This document shows positions 34,217 to 41,767 of a stretch of DNA of 42,145 nucleotides, in pieces. This stretch comes from LH-M37 sp032251315 (GTDB lineage Bacteria > Pseudomonadota > Gammaproteobacteria > SZUA-229). Location of the stretch: positions 1 to 42,145 of the forward strand of contig JAVVEE010000016.1 of the NCBI GenBank assembly GCA_032251315.1. Reading direction: 5' to 3'. Both the position numbers and the translations under genes were made by a program. Positions within the stretch are counted from its first letter, which is position 1. Every line of letters starts with the position of its first letter. The notes beneath the pieces were generated by a model, which worked only from the letters and a program-made list of their open reading frames with translations, was not told the DNA's origin and searched no databases.

Positions 34217-35161
34217 TTATGATTTATTAGTTTTTTCCAGCGCCAGAGCGCTGATCAGTTCGTTGACCGGCAATGAGGCCACCGCCGTCTCAACGGTGTG
34301 CGCAATCAGGTCAGTATCGACTTCAGTTTCCAGATCACTCGCCTGCCCCTTCTTGCCGGTGGGCTTTGCCACCAGGGTTTCTTCCTGAGACTGTAGTTCA
34401 AACTCTCCCCCGCAGTTATGGCAATAGAGGTGATCGCCCGCCCTGTTTTTACGCTGTATCACCAGTGTCGGCCCGCACATGGGGCAGTTCTGCAGGGGAA
34501 TGCCCTCATCACTGTGTCCCATGATGTGATCAAGTTCCCCGTTCTGACCAAGCTCAATAAATAAGTGCGCAAGCGTCTCATCAAACTGCGAGCCGCTGCC
34601 CTGCTTAAGAATAAGCAAAGCCTTGTCACGCGGCATTCCGGCACGATAGGGCCGATGGCTGGTCATGGCATCAAAGGCATCGCAAATACCCACTATGCGT
34701 GCCATTTTAGGAATCGTATCGCCCGCAAGCCCACCGGGATAGCCCTGACCATCGGGGCGCTCATGGTGCTTCAGCACCGCGTCACTCACCAGTCCGGCCA
34801 GTGGATGCCCTGAGAGCATTCTCATGCCGACATCGGGGTGGGTTTTGATGACGTCATATTCATCTGCTGTCAGACGATCCGGCTTGCGCAGAATAGCATC
34901 GGGCACTGCCACCTTGCCCAAATCATGCAAAAAACCACCCAGGCTGATACGCGCCGCTTCACTGTCACTACAGCCCGCGGCTTCAGCGAGCATTCGGGCA
35001 TAACGCGATACCCGCCACAAATGACCGCCGGTATAGGGGTCACGTGATTCCACAAACCAGGCCATGGTCAACAAGCTCGCCAGCAGCTCACTGGAGTGCC
35101 GGGTGGTTTCACTGGACGCCAACCAGCGCCGCATGCGGTTAACAATATAATTACGACTCAT
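34217..35161 (-). CDS. HD-GYP-type phosphohydrolase with C-terminal zinc ribbon
   Basis: 314 residues. The HD domain shows GGHLWRVSRYA, FLHDLGKVAVPD (His79-Asp80) and the HD-GYP extension HHERPDGQGYP (132-142), so it may hydrolyse cyclic di-GMP or a related molecule. After it comes a four-cysteine ribbon, CPMC (226-229) and CHNC (247-250), and an acidic tail. No receiver or sensor domain is attached. First gene of the five-gene unit, divergent from tetR. Activity against cyclic di-GMP is expected for HD-GYP proteins but not certain here. Confidence 0.87.
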   Translation of the reverse strand: MSRNYIVNRMRRWLASSETTRHSSELLASLLTMAWFVESRDPYTGGHLWRVSRYARMLAEAAGCSDSEAARISLGGFLHDLGKVAVPDAILRKPDRLTADEYDVIKTHPDVGMRMLSGHPLAGLVSDAVLKHHERPDGQGYPGGLAGDTIPKMARIVGICDAFDAMTSHRPYRAGMPRDKALLILKQGSGSQFDETLAHLFIELGQNGELDHIMGHSDEGIPLQNCPMCGPTLVIQRKNRAGDHLYCHNCGGEFELQSQEETLVAKPTGKKGQASDLETEVDTDLIAHTVETAVASLPVNELISALALEKTNKS

Positions 35162-35389
35162 TGTATAAATTCCTTAGAGTTGGATGATGCTAAGCCGGTG
35201 CACAGACGATAACCGGCCGAAAAATTAATAGCGCCTGTTCAGGTAGTCGCTGACCAGCCCGGTTCCTTACATTTTTTAAACCGCTTTTTCGACCCGCCGG
35301 CGAACATCAACAAGCCTGCTTGCCTTTGCCATTACAAGCCTCCAGCCGGTGCGCAATAAAACTGGCGCTGTGTCTGCATGTTTCATTGA
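35162..35389. other. Divergent control region between the HD-GYP and tetR genes
   Basis: No gene is seen in the 331-base gap. The right part holds the tetR promoter and palindrome listed separately. The promoter of the minus-strand five-gene unit should lie in the left part, but I could not pick out a clear pair of boxes. Confidence 0.5.
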
Positions 35390-35418
35390 GTGACAATGCG
35401 CTAATGATAGTCTATTAT
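35390..35418 (+). promoter_or_regulatory. Sigma-70 promoter of the tetR gene
   Basis: GTGACA (35390-35395), 17 bases, TATTAT (35413-35418), optimal spacing and a good -10 box. The expected start point falls about 35425, inside the palindrome 35418-35433. Confidence 0.65.
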
Positions 35419-35433
35419 TGAGCGATCATTCAA
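35418..35433. promoter_or_regulatory. Probable TetR-type operator
   Basis: TTGAGCGATCATTCAA is an imperfect palindrome (TTGA-N2-GATC-N2-TCAA) placed on the start point of the tetR promoter, as expected for autorepression. Regulator identity is inferred from position. Confidence 0.5.
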
Positions 35434-35492
35434 GAATATCAGGCAGCCTGCACTTTTGGTTCTGTTTGTATTCAACTCACAGGAAACGACGC

Positions 35493-36074
35493 ATGGCCAG
35501 ACCTCAGCAATTTGATCACGATCAGGTATTAAGGGATGCCATGACCCTGTTCTGGCAGCGGGGCTATGAAGCGACCTCAATCAAGGATTTGACCAGTGCA
35601 ACCCGCTTGCAGCCCGGCAGCCTATATGGCGCTTTCAAAAACAAACGTAACCTTTTTCTGCTGTCACTGGACTGTTATTTCGCCGACCTGGAAGCCGGCG
35701 TCACCTGTCTGATGCACGCCGAGACGCCACCGCTACAGAGAATTCATCAGTTTTTTACACACCTGCTGAAAGAGTCCGCCCGGGACAAAGAGTTCAGGGG
35801 CTGCCTGCTGGTCAACACCCTGCTTGAAGTTCCCGCTGAGGACGCCGAAATCAACCAGCGCGTTACCGCCATGCTGCAAAAAGTGGAACTGGAGCTGCGC
35901 GCCGCCCTGGAAGAGGCGCGCACAAAGGGTGATCTGGCCGCACACAAGAATCCCGAAGCACTGGCAAGAACACTGATCAGTGGTGTATTCGGCATGCGCG
36001 TTTACAACCGGATGAACCCCGGCAAAAAAGCCCTGCAATCCATTGCTGACAATCTTTTATCGATGCTGGATTAA
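35493..36074 (+). CDS. TetR/AcrR-family transcriptional regulator
   Basis: 193 residues from MARPQQFDHDQVLRDAMTLFW. The helix-turn-helix is typical: GYEATSIKDLTSATRLQPGSLYGAFKNKRNLFLLSL. The C-terminal ligand domain (about 60-193) has a cysteine (Cys near EFRGCLLVNTLLE, about residue 108), a pattern seen in TetR regulators of reactive-compound defence, such as the NemR/AcuR type. AGGAAACG precedes ATG 35493; an upstream in-frame start at 35418 lies inside the promoter and is rejected. It is followed by a peroxiredoxin-like gene 48 bases later, probably its target. Confidence 0.88.
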   Translation: MARPQQFDHDQVLRDAMTLFWQRGYEATSIKDLTSATRLQPGSLYGAFKNKRNLFLLSLDCYFADLEAGVTCLMHAETPPLQRIHQFFTHLLKESARDKEFRGCLLVNTLLEVPAEDAEINQRVTAMLQKVELELRAALEEARTKGDLAAHKNPEALARTLISGVFGMRVYNRMNPGKKALQSIADNLLSMLD

Positions 36075-36122
36075 TCAGCCCACAAGGCGATATCAGCCTT
36101 CAATACTCACCGAGGAATACCT

Positions 36123-36845
36123 ATGGAAAAATTACTTGCCGCCATTTTATTAACCGCTCTGTTCAACCCGTCGCTGCATGCCGAATCGCAGGCTAGCGAT
36201 TATCAGAGCTCGTATGAAAAATTCATGCAGCAGCGATCGACTGAAAAGTCACCCTTGTCTGAACAGGATATGGCGATCATGAAAAAAGCCTCGCAGCAGC
36301 TTCAGCAACAACTGCCGAACCCCGGCATCCAGGTTGGCGAGCAGGCGCCTGATTTTATACTCAGCAATGCATTTGGCAAAAAAGTCGAGCTCAGTGAAGA
36401 GCTGAAGAAAGGACCGGTAGTGCTGGTATTTTATCGCGGCGCGTGGTGTCCCTTCTGCAATATGTACCTGCATGCCCTGCAGGACAATCTCCCGGGCTTT
36501 GAACAATACGGTGCCCGGCTGATTACGATTACGCCACAGACACCGGATAAATCGGCTGAACAGATCGAAAAAGACAGCTACCCGTTTGAAGTGCTCAGTG
36601 ACCTCGACAACCAGGTCATGCAGGACTACAAATTATATTTCAGGATCCCGGATGACCTGGTCGCCGTCTACAAAAAAATCGGCCTGGATATTGAATCTTA
36701 TAATGGTGAGGGGCGTAATGAACTGCCGGTTCCGGGCACCTTCGTCATCGACCGTCAGGGCGTGGTCAGAGCCATGCATGCAGATACGGATTATAAAAAG
36801 CGCATGGAACCCGCAGCGATCATTGAGGCCCTGAAAGCCCTGTAA
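36123..36845 (+). CDS. Secreted peroxiredoxin-like (AhpC/TSA) protein
   Basis: 240 residues with a signal peptide (1-20, LHA/ES). After a charged helix the thioredoxin-fold domain begins (VGEQAPDFILSNAFGKKVEL) and carries GAWCPFC with Cys109 and Cys112. The CxxC arrangement, rather than the usual peroxidatic Thr-x-x-Cys, marks the peroxiredoxin-like AhpC/TSA subgroup. It probably acts on peroxides or disulfides in the periplasm. It follows tetR closely on the same strand and may be controlled by that regulator. Confidence 0.85.
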   Translation: MEKLLAAILLTALFNPSLHAESQASDYQSSYEKFMQQRSTEKSPLSEQDMAIMKKASQQLQQQLPNPGIQVGEQAPDFILSNAFGKKVELSEELKKGPVVLVFYRGAWCPFCNMYLHALQDNLPGFEQYGARLITITPQTPDKSAEQIEKDSYPFEVLSDLDNQVMQDYKLYFRIPDDLVAVYKKIGLDIESYNGEGRNELPVPGTFVIDRQGVVRAMHADTDYKKRMEPAAIIEALKAL

Positions 36846-36854
36846 AGCTGTGTG

Positions 36855-37622
36855 CTAAGCCTGACTGGCCGCGCTGATCTCCTTCAGCGTCGCCGGCTGC
36901 ACGCCGTTTTTCTCCGCCAGTTGCAGCGCCCGCGCCAGCCGCGCCGGTGCACTGCGGCCCATGCACTGATGCTCTGGATCGCCATTGAAGGCTTTGACCA
37001 TAGCGTCGATGAGCGCCGCTGAGTCAAACTTCTGGCCGGTCAAAACCTGCTGCAACTCAATCACCTCATTCGCCACCGCAGTCGCCAGCTCGCGATGGTT
37101 CTGCCACAGCTCATGGACATTACCGCCCACTTGCAAACCGGCAATATTGGTGGTCAGGATATAAACATTTTTCAGCACCAGCTCGAACAGCAGCGCTTCA
37201 CTGTCCGGCAACACCCGGCTGGCAATGTCGATGCCGGCCAGTGCTTCGGCGACCTGACCGGCGTGTGGGCCGTAGACCGGCGATGGGATAATCACTTTCG
37301 AGTCCATGCCCTTTTTCTTCTCGAACCAGACTGAGATCACCGTCGGCTCCAGATCATACTGCTGCCAGTCAGCGGGCAGCAGCTCATTCTGCAACAGCAC
37401 CAGCCGGTCACGCCACGCTGCCGGCACCTGCTGCAAAACCGGGTGCAGATCGGCCTCGGCGACGGCGATCAGCACCAGTTCCGGCTCGGCACTTCCACTG
37501 GCGACAGTAGCCATATCCATGCCCCTGACCACCGGAATCACCGGATGCCCCGCGCGCAGAAAACCGCGCGCGAACACGCTACCCATTTCACCCATACCGA
37601 CCACGACCACTGCATTCTTCAT
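36855..37622 (-). CDS. Ketopantoate-reductase-like NAD(P)-binding protein
   Basis: 255 residues. The N terminus VVVVGMGEMGSVFARGFLRAGH is a Rossmann GxGxxG site, and the middle (LVLLQNELLPADW) resembles the NxxG region of the ketopantoate reductase/6-phosphogluconate dehydrogenase superfamily. It is shorter than PanE and lacks several PanE landmarks, so I do not call it panE. A helical C-terminal domain follows. Convergent with the peroxiredoxin-like gene and divergent from amgK. Confidence 0.72.
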   Translation of the reverse strand: MKNAVVVVGMGEMGSVFARGFLRAGHPVIPVVRGMDMATVASGSAEPELVLIAVAEADLHPVLQQVPAAWRDRLVLLQNELLPADWQQYDLEPTVISVWFEKKKGMDSKVIIPSPVYGPHAGQVAEALAGIDIASRVLPDSEALLFELVLKNVYILTTNIAGLQVGGNVHELWQNHRELATAVANEVIELQQVLTGQKFDSAALIDAMVKAFNGDPEHQCMGRSAPARLARALQLAEKNGVQPATLKEISAASQA

Positions 37623-37694
37623 TTTTTTAACCCGATTAATGTATTAACAACTGCTAGAATTAGCGCCAACATTTTAAACACAACTCACAGCACA

Positions 37695-38723
37695 TTGAAT
37701 CCTTCATCGAAAAATAGCGACCTGGATCGCCAACAATTATTGCAGCTCTGGCTGGGTACGCTTTCCGGCTACCGCTTTTCGGCGATTGCACCCGCTTCGG
37801 CCGATGCCAGCTTCCGCCGTTATTTCCGCACCAGCGATGAAAACTCAGGGCGCTCTTTTATCGTCATGGACGCACCGCCCGAGCAGGAAGACTGCGAGCC
37901 GTACATTCGGGTGACCCAAATCCTGCGCGGTGCCGGCGTCAACGCACCGGAAATTCTCGCCGAAAATACTGAACAGGGATTTCTGCTGCTCACCGATCTG
38001 GGCGATCAGCCTTATCTCAACCACCTCAACGACCGCCACGCCGAAACGCTGTACAGCGACGCCATCACCGCGCTGGTGCGCATGCAGAATATCAAGGACG
38101 ACGCCCTGAGCGAGCTGCCCGTCTATGACGCTCCGCGTCTGCGCGATGAAATGCAGCTGTTTGAAGACTGGTATCTGAATCGCCACCTTGGTGTGCAGCT
38201 CGATACGCAGCAGAGCACCAGCCTCGATGCCATGTTCGACCTGCTGATTGCGAGCGCGCTGGAGCAGCCGCAGGTGTTTGTGCACCGCGATTACCATTCG
38301 CGCAATTTAATGCTCACCCCGCACGACAACCCCGGTGTCCTCGATTATCAGGATGCGGTCGTCGGCCCGTGCAGCTACGACCTGGTTTCGCTGCTGAAAG
38401 ACTGCTACATTGAATGGCCGCGTGAAAAAGTCGAACACTGGTTGCACGATTATTTTCTAAAATCCAGAGTCGCCCATCAATATGAGTTGCAACTGCCGCA
38501 GTTTATCCGGTGGTTCGATTTGATGGGCGTACAACGCCACCTCAAAGTGCTCGGCATCTTTGCCCGCCTCAACTATCGCGACGGCAAGGCGCAGTATCTC
38601 AACGACCTGCCGCTGACCTTGAAATATGTGCTCGATGCCTGCGCCCGCTATGAAGAACTCGCGCCCCTGCAACAGCTGCTGGAACAAACCGTGCTGCATC
38701 ACCCCAAAGTTGAGCAGCCATGA
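37695..38723 (+). CDS. amgK: N-acetylmuramate/N-acetylglucosamine kinase AmgK
   Basis: 342 residues from the TTG at 37695. It is an aminoglycoside-phosphotransferase-fold kinase: ASADASFRRYFR at the nucleotide end, catalytic loop VFVHRDYHSRNLML (Asp199, Asn204) and metal site GVLDYQDAVVGPCSYDLVSLL (Asp217). AmgK phosphorylates the anomeric hydroxyl of MurNAc released in wall recycling. No ATG or GTG precedes the conserved region in frame without running over the neighbouring gene's start; the first in-frame ATG after it (MDAPPEQ) would cut off the nucleotide loop, so TTG is preferred. It overlaps murU by four bases. Confidence 0.92.
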   Translation: MNPSSKNSDLDRQQLLQLWLGTLSGYRFSAIAPASADASFRRYFRTSDENSGRSFIVMDAPPEQEDCEPYIRVTQILRGAGVNAPEILAENTEQGFLLLTDLGDQPYLNHLNDRHAETLYSDAITALVRMQNIKDDALSELPVYDAPRLRDEMQLFEDWYLNRHLGVQLDTQQSTSLDAMFDLLIASALEQPQVFVHRDYHSRNLMLTPHDNPGVLDYQDAVVGPCSYDLVSLLKDCYIEWPREKVEHWLHDYFLKSRVAHQYELQLPQFIRWFDLMGVQRHLKVLGIFARLNYRDGKAQYLNDLPLTLKYVLDACARYEELAPLQQLLEQTVLHHPKVEQP

Positions 38724-39388
38724 GAGCGATGATCCTGGCCGCCGGTCGCGGTGAACGCCTGCGCCCGCTCACCGACCACACGCCCAAACCTTTGCTTCAG
38801 GTCGGTGAGCACCGCCTCATCGAATACCATTTATACAAACTCGCCCGTGCAGGCATTCACGATGTCGTCATCAACACCGCCTGGCTGGGTGAGCAGATAC
38901 AACAGAGCCTCGGAAACGGTGAAAAATACGGATTAAATATTCAATATTCCGACGAAGGCGGGCAGGCGCTGGAAACAGCGGGCGGCATCATCAAGGCCCT
39001 GCCCCTGCTCGGCGATATTTTTCTGATCATCAATGGCGACATCTACACCGATTACGAATTCGAAAAATTAACCCAGCTGAAACTAAACAGCGAAGCGCAT
39101 CTGGTCATGGTGGAAAATCCCGAGCACAACAACAGCGGCGATTTCGCGCTGGAGAACGGCTACCTGCAAAATAACGGCCGACCGCTTTACACCTACAGCG
39201 GCATCGGCGTGTACAGCCAACAGTTTTTCGCTGGCCACCCCGAAGGCGTTGCCGCACTCGCGCCGATCCTGAAAGAAAAAATCGCCCGGCAAAAAGTCAG
39301 CGGTGAGTTATACCAGAATGCCTGGACCGATGTCGGTACCCTTGAGCGTCTGCAACAGTTAAGCGACTCACTACATTCTGTAAAATAA
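38720..39388 (+). CDS. murU: N-acetylmuramate alpha-1-phosphate uridylyltransferase MurU
   Basis: 222 residues. The start MRAMILAAGRGERLRPLTDHTPKPLLQVG is the sugar nucleotidyltransferase signature with the metal and substrate binding GRGERLRPLT and Lys23. The size and the coupled amgK are diagnostic of MurU, which makes UDP-MurNAc from MurNAc-1-phosphate and so bypasses the fosfomycin-sensitive MurA step. Its ATG overlaps the amgK stop (ATGA). Confidence 0.95.
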   Translation: MRAMILAAGRGERLRPLTDHTPKPLLQVGEHRLIEYHLYKLARAGIHDVVINTAWLGEQIQQSLGNGEKYGLNIQYSDEGGQALETAGGIIKALPLLGDIFLIINGDIYTDYEFEKLTQLKLNSEAHLVMVENPEHNNSGDFALENGYLQNNGRPLYTYSGIGVYSQQFFAGHPEGVAALAPILKEKIARQKVSGELYQNAWTDVGTLERLQQLSDSLHSVK

Positions 39389-39404
39389 AAAAAGGAAACC
39401 CATC

Positions 39405-39764
39405 ATGGCAAAAGCCGGCGCAACAGGCTTCACCCGAATCATCAATGCCGCAGGTTATTCCTGGCTGGGCTTCAAGGCCGCCTACAAAAACGAAGCCGCC
39501 TTCCGGCAGGAACTGTGGCTGTGCATCGCCCTCACCCCCGTCGCCCTCTATTTCGGCGAAACCCTGTTAGACAAAGCGATACTGATCAGCAGCCTGTTAT
39601 TTATCCTGCTCATCGAATTACTCAACTCCGCCATCGAAGCCGTCGTCGACCGCATCGGCGACGACCCCCACGAACTATCCGGCCGCGCCAAGGACATGGG
39701 CTCATCGGCGGTTTTTGTGGTGATTACCATGGCGGTGATTATCTGGGTTGGGGTTTTGGTTTAA
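39405..39764 (+). CDS. dgkA: Diacylglycerol kinase DgkA
   Basis: 119 residues, a small integral-membrane kinase with three hydrophobic helices. The family stretch IELLNSAIEAVVDRIGDDPHELSGRAKDMGSSAVF is complete. DgkA phosphorylates diacylglycerol left over from membrane-derived oligosaccharide or lipid remodelling so that it can return to phospholipid. AAAAAGGAAAC supplies a ribosome site. It follows murU by 16 bases and is likely cotranscribed. Confidence 0.95.
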   Translation: MAKAGATGFTRIINAAGYSWLGFKAAYKNEAAFRQELWLCIALTPVALYFGETLLDKAILISSLLFILLIELLNSAIEAVVDRIGDDPHELSGRAKDMGSSAVFVVITMAVIIWVGVLV

Positions 39765-39772
39765 AGCTATTT

Positions 39773-39965
39773 ACCGCAGAGGCGCTGAGGCGCTGAGAAA
39801 ATATCTTTAACTATTAATGCATTCACTCTTTTTGTTGTTTACAGTTTTATAATGGTGCGAATTTATTCGCACAACTAGCCGATATCGCGGGGCTTGTGCG
39901 AATAAATTCGCACCTACAAGTTTCAATAACAAGTGATTAAAAGGTTCTCTCCGCGCCTCTGCGGT
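39773..39965. repeat. Outer inverted repeat enclosing a palindromic element
   Basis: ACCGCAGAGGCGC (39773-39785) is matched by its exact reverse complement GCGCCTCTGCGGT (39953-39965). The left arm continues with a second GCTGAGGCGC unit. The arms enclose about 170 bases, including the second copy of the GTGCGAAT palindromic element. No gene or promoter is seen in the stretch 39765-40116 apart from these repeats and the expected mltF promoter. Confidence 0.85.
39854..39918. repeat. Palindromic repeat element (GTGCGAAT family), copy 2
   Basis: Arms at 39854-39874 and 39894-39918 are inverted copies, each centred on GTGCGAATTTATTCGCAC or a near match. The right arm, TTGTGCGAATAAATTCGCAC followed by CTACA, equals the right arm of copy 1 at 29308-29332. 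The spacer is 19 bases and unrelated to that of copy 1. Confidence 0.93.
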
Positions 39966-40116
39966 GAATGCTTTTGCTTTTACCCCTTTCCCTGCCAAAT
40001 AACCCGTATAACAGCCTTAACTAAGATCCCATTCATAAACCCGATTGGATACGCGCTTGCTGCTTGCGTAGAATGACCTTATTCAAACCAATGACTCAGA
40101 ATCAGGACTCTGTTAT

Positions 40117-41478
40117 ATGTTTCACTTTCGTCGCTCTTTCACCCCTTTGATAATGCTATTCGCACTGGCCGGCTGCGACAATCAGCCCGCCGGCTCGGCG
40201 CGTGACCTCTCTACCATTAAGGAATCCGGTACATTAATCGTGCTCACTCGTAATGCCCCCACCACCTGGTATATCGGGCGTGATGGCGAATCGACGGGTA
40301 TCGAACACGATATGGCCGAAGCCTTTGCCGCTTATCTTGGGGTGAAGGCGGAGTTTCGCGTTAAGGCGACGGTGCCGGAGATTCTGGAAGCGCTTGTGCA
40401 GGGTGAAGGTGATCTTGCAGCGGCCGGGCTCACTATTTTTGAGGAACGTAAGCAGCGCTTTCGTTTCGGCCCTGCCTATCAGGATGTGACTCAGCAGGTG
40501 GTCTGCCGTCGCGATAATGTGCAGCCCGAGGACGTGGAATCACTGATTGGGCTGAACATTGAAGTGCTGGCCGATAGCAGCTACGCCCGACGCCTGCAAA
40601 CACTGAAACTTATCCAATATCCAGAACTGGAGTGGACGGAGACCGAAGACAAGACCACCGAACAACTGATGCAGGATGTCTGGGAAAGGAAACTGGACTG
40701 TACCGTGGCCGACTCCAACATTGTTGACATCAATCGCCGCTATTTTCCGGAGTTGATTGCTCCCATGAATCTTTCAAAATCGCAGTCGCTTGGCTGGGCG
40801 ATGCCGCAACAGAGTAAACCGTTGCAGGCTGAAGTTAGTAAATGGTTCCAGCAGTTTCACGACAACGATCACCTTGCCAGTCTGCTGGAACGCTACTACG
40901 GTTTTTTCGAAGCCTTCGACTATGTCGACATTCAGACTTACCTCCGCCGCATTGATGATCGTTTTCCCCAGCATCAGGAATATTTCAGATTAGCCGCCGA
41001 AAAATACAATGTTCCCTACTCTGTTCTCACCGCGCAGGGTTATCAGGAATCACACTGGAATGCGAAAGCAATATCGCCTACCGGGGTACGCGGCATTATG
41101 ATGCTGACCCTCAACACCGCCAGAACCGTAGGCGTAAAAAACCGCCTCGATCCGAAACAGAGCATCTTCGGCGGCGCCGATTATCTGTCCAGAATGATGA
41201 ACCGCTTCTCTGAAGAAGTCACCGGCGAGGATCGTATCTGGCTGGCACTGGCCGCCTACAATATCGGCCGCGCCCACATGCACGATGCCCAGACACTGGC
41301 CAGAAAGCAGGGCCTCAGCCCCCATCACTGGCGAGACATCAAACAGGTACTGCCACTGCTGGCCCAAAAAAAATATTACAAGGATCTCAAATACGGTTAC
41401 GCCCGCGGCACCGAACCCATCCGCTATGTGCAACGCATCCGCGAATACCAGCATGTCATGGAAAACCGTCTGGATTGA
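40117..41478 (+). CDS. mltF: Membrane-bound lytic murein transglycosylase F
   Basis: 453 residues. A lipoprotein signal peptide ends at the lipobox LAGC (Cys20). Residues 30-270 form a type 3 solute-binding-protein-like domain (IKESGTLIVLTRNAPTTWYIGRDGESTGIEHDMAEAFA) and the C-terminal part is an SLT goose-lysozyme-like domain with the catalytic glutamate in QGYQESHWNAKAISPTGVRGIMML (Glu311). MltF cuts glycan strands to anhydroMurNAc ends at the outer membrane, with the first domain able to modulate activity. It follows dgkA after a repeat-filled gap of about 350 bases, so it has its own promoter. Confidence 0.95.
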   Translation: MFHFRRSFTPLIMLFALAGCDNQPAGSARDLSTIKESGTLIVLTRNAPTTWYIGRDGESTGIEHDMAEAFAAYLGVKAEFRVKATVPEILEALVQGEGDLAAAGLTIFEERKQRFRFGPAYQDVTQQVVCRRDNVQPEDVESLIGLNIEVLADSSYARRLQTLKLIQYPELEWTETEDKTTEQLMQDVWERKLDCTVADSNIVDINRRYFPELIAPMNLSKSQSLGWAMPQQSKPLQAEVSKWFQQFHDNDHLASLLERYYGFFEAFDYVDIQTYLRRIDDRFPQHQEYFRLAAEKYNVPYSVLTAQGYQESHWNAKAISPTGVRGIMMLTLNTARTVGVKNRLDPKQSIFGGADYLSRMMNRFSEEVTGEDRIWLALAAYNIGRAHMHDAQTLARKQGLSPHHWRDIKQVLPLLAQKKYYKDLKYGYARGTEPIRYVQRIREYQHVMENRLD

Positions 41479-41496
41479 TGCTTTGTTAGTTTGTAG

Positions 41497-41522
41497 GTAC
41501 GATTAGCGCAGCGTAATCGTAC
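41497..41522. repeat. REP-like palindrome
   Basis: GTACGATTA (41497-41505) with TAATCGTAC (41514-41522) around an 8-base GCGCAGCG loop, just after mltF. It belongs to the type of short palindromic intergenic repeats seen as REP units. Confidence 0.75.
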
Positions 41523-41556
41523 GCATGCCTATTTTCTTGATGATAAATGATAAATC

Positions 41557-41761
41557 TTTCACCGCAGACAAATTTTTCTGGAGCAGTGGTGCATGGAAGC
41601 ACCGTTTACGAACCTAAAGGTGGAAAAAATTTGAACAGCCGCAGGCTGGCCCGAAGGGTGACTAATTTTGCTGGGAGCAAAATTGAACAACAGCTCTATC
41701 GCTGGCCCGTAGGGCGAATTACAGAACGTAATTCGTAACGCAGGAAGACCGGAATAGCCGC
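41557..41761 (+). repeat. Dispersed multi-hairpin repeat, copy B
   Basis: Same element as 13461-13608 but on the plus strand. It starts TTTCACCGCAGACAAATTTT and ends AATAGCCGC. An extra stretch of about 56 bases contains a second GAACA...CTGGCCCG-type module, so copy B holds two of these modules in tandem (CTGGCCCGAAGGG and CTGGCCCGTAGGG). Other differences are single bases. It lies about 10 bases from the apparent end of the IS4-type element. Confidence 0.88.
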
Positions 41762-41767
41762 ACACGT

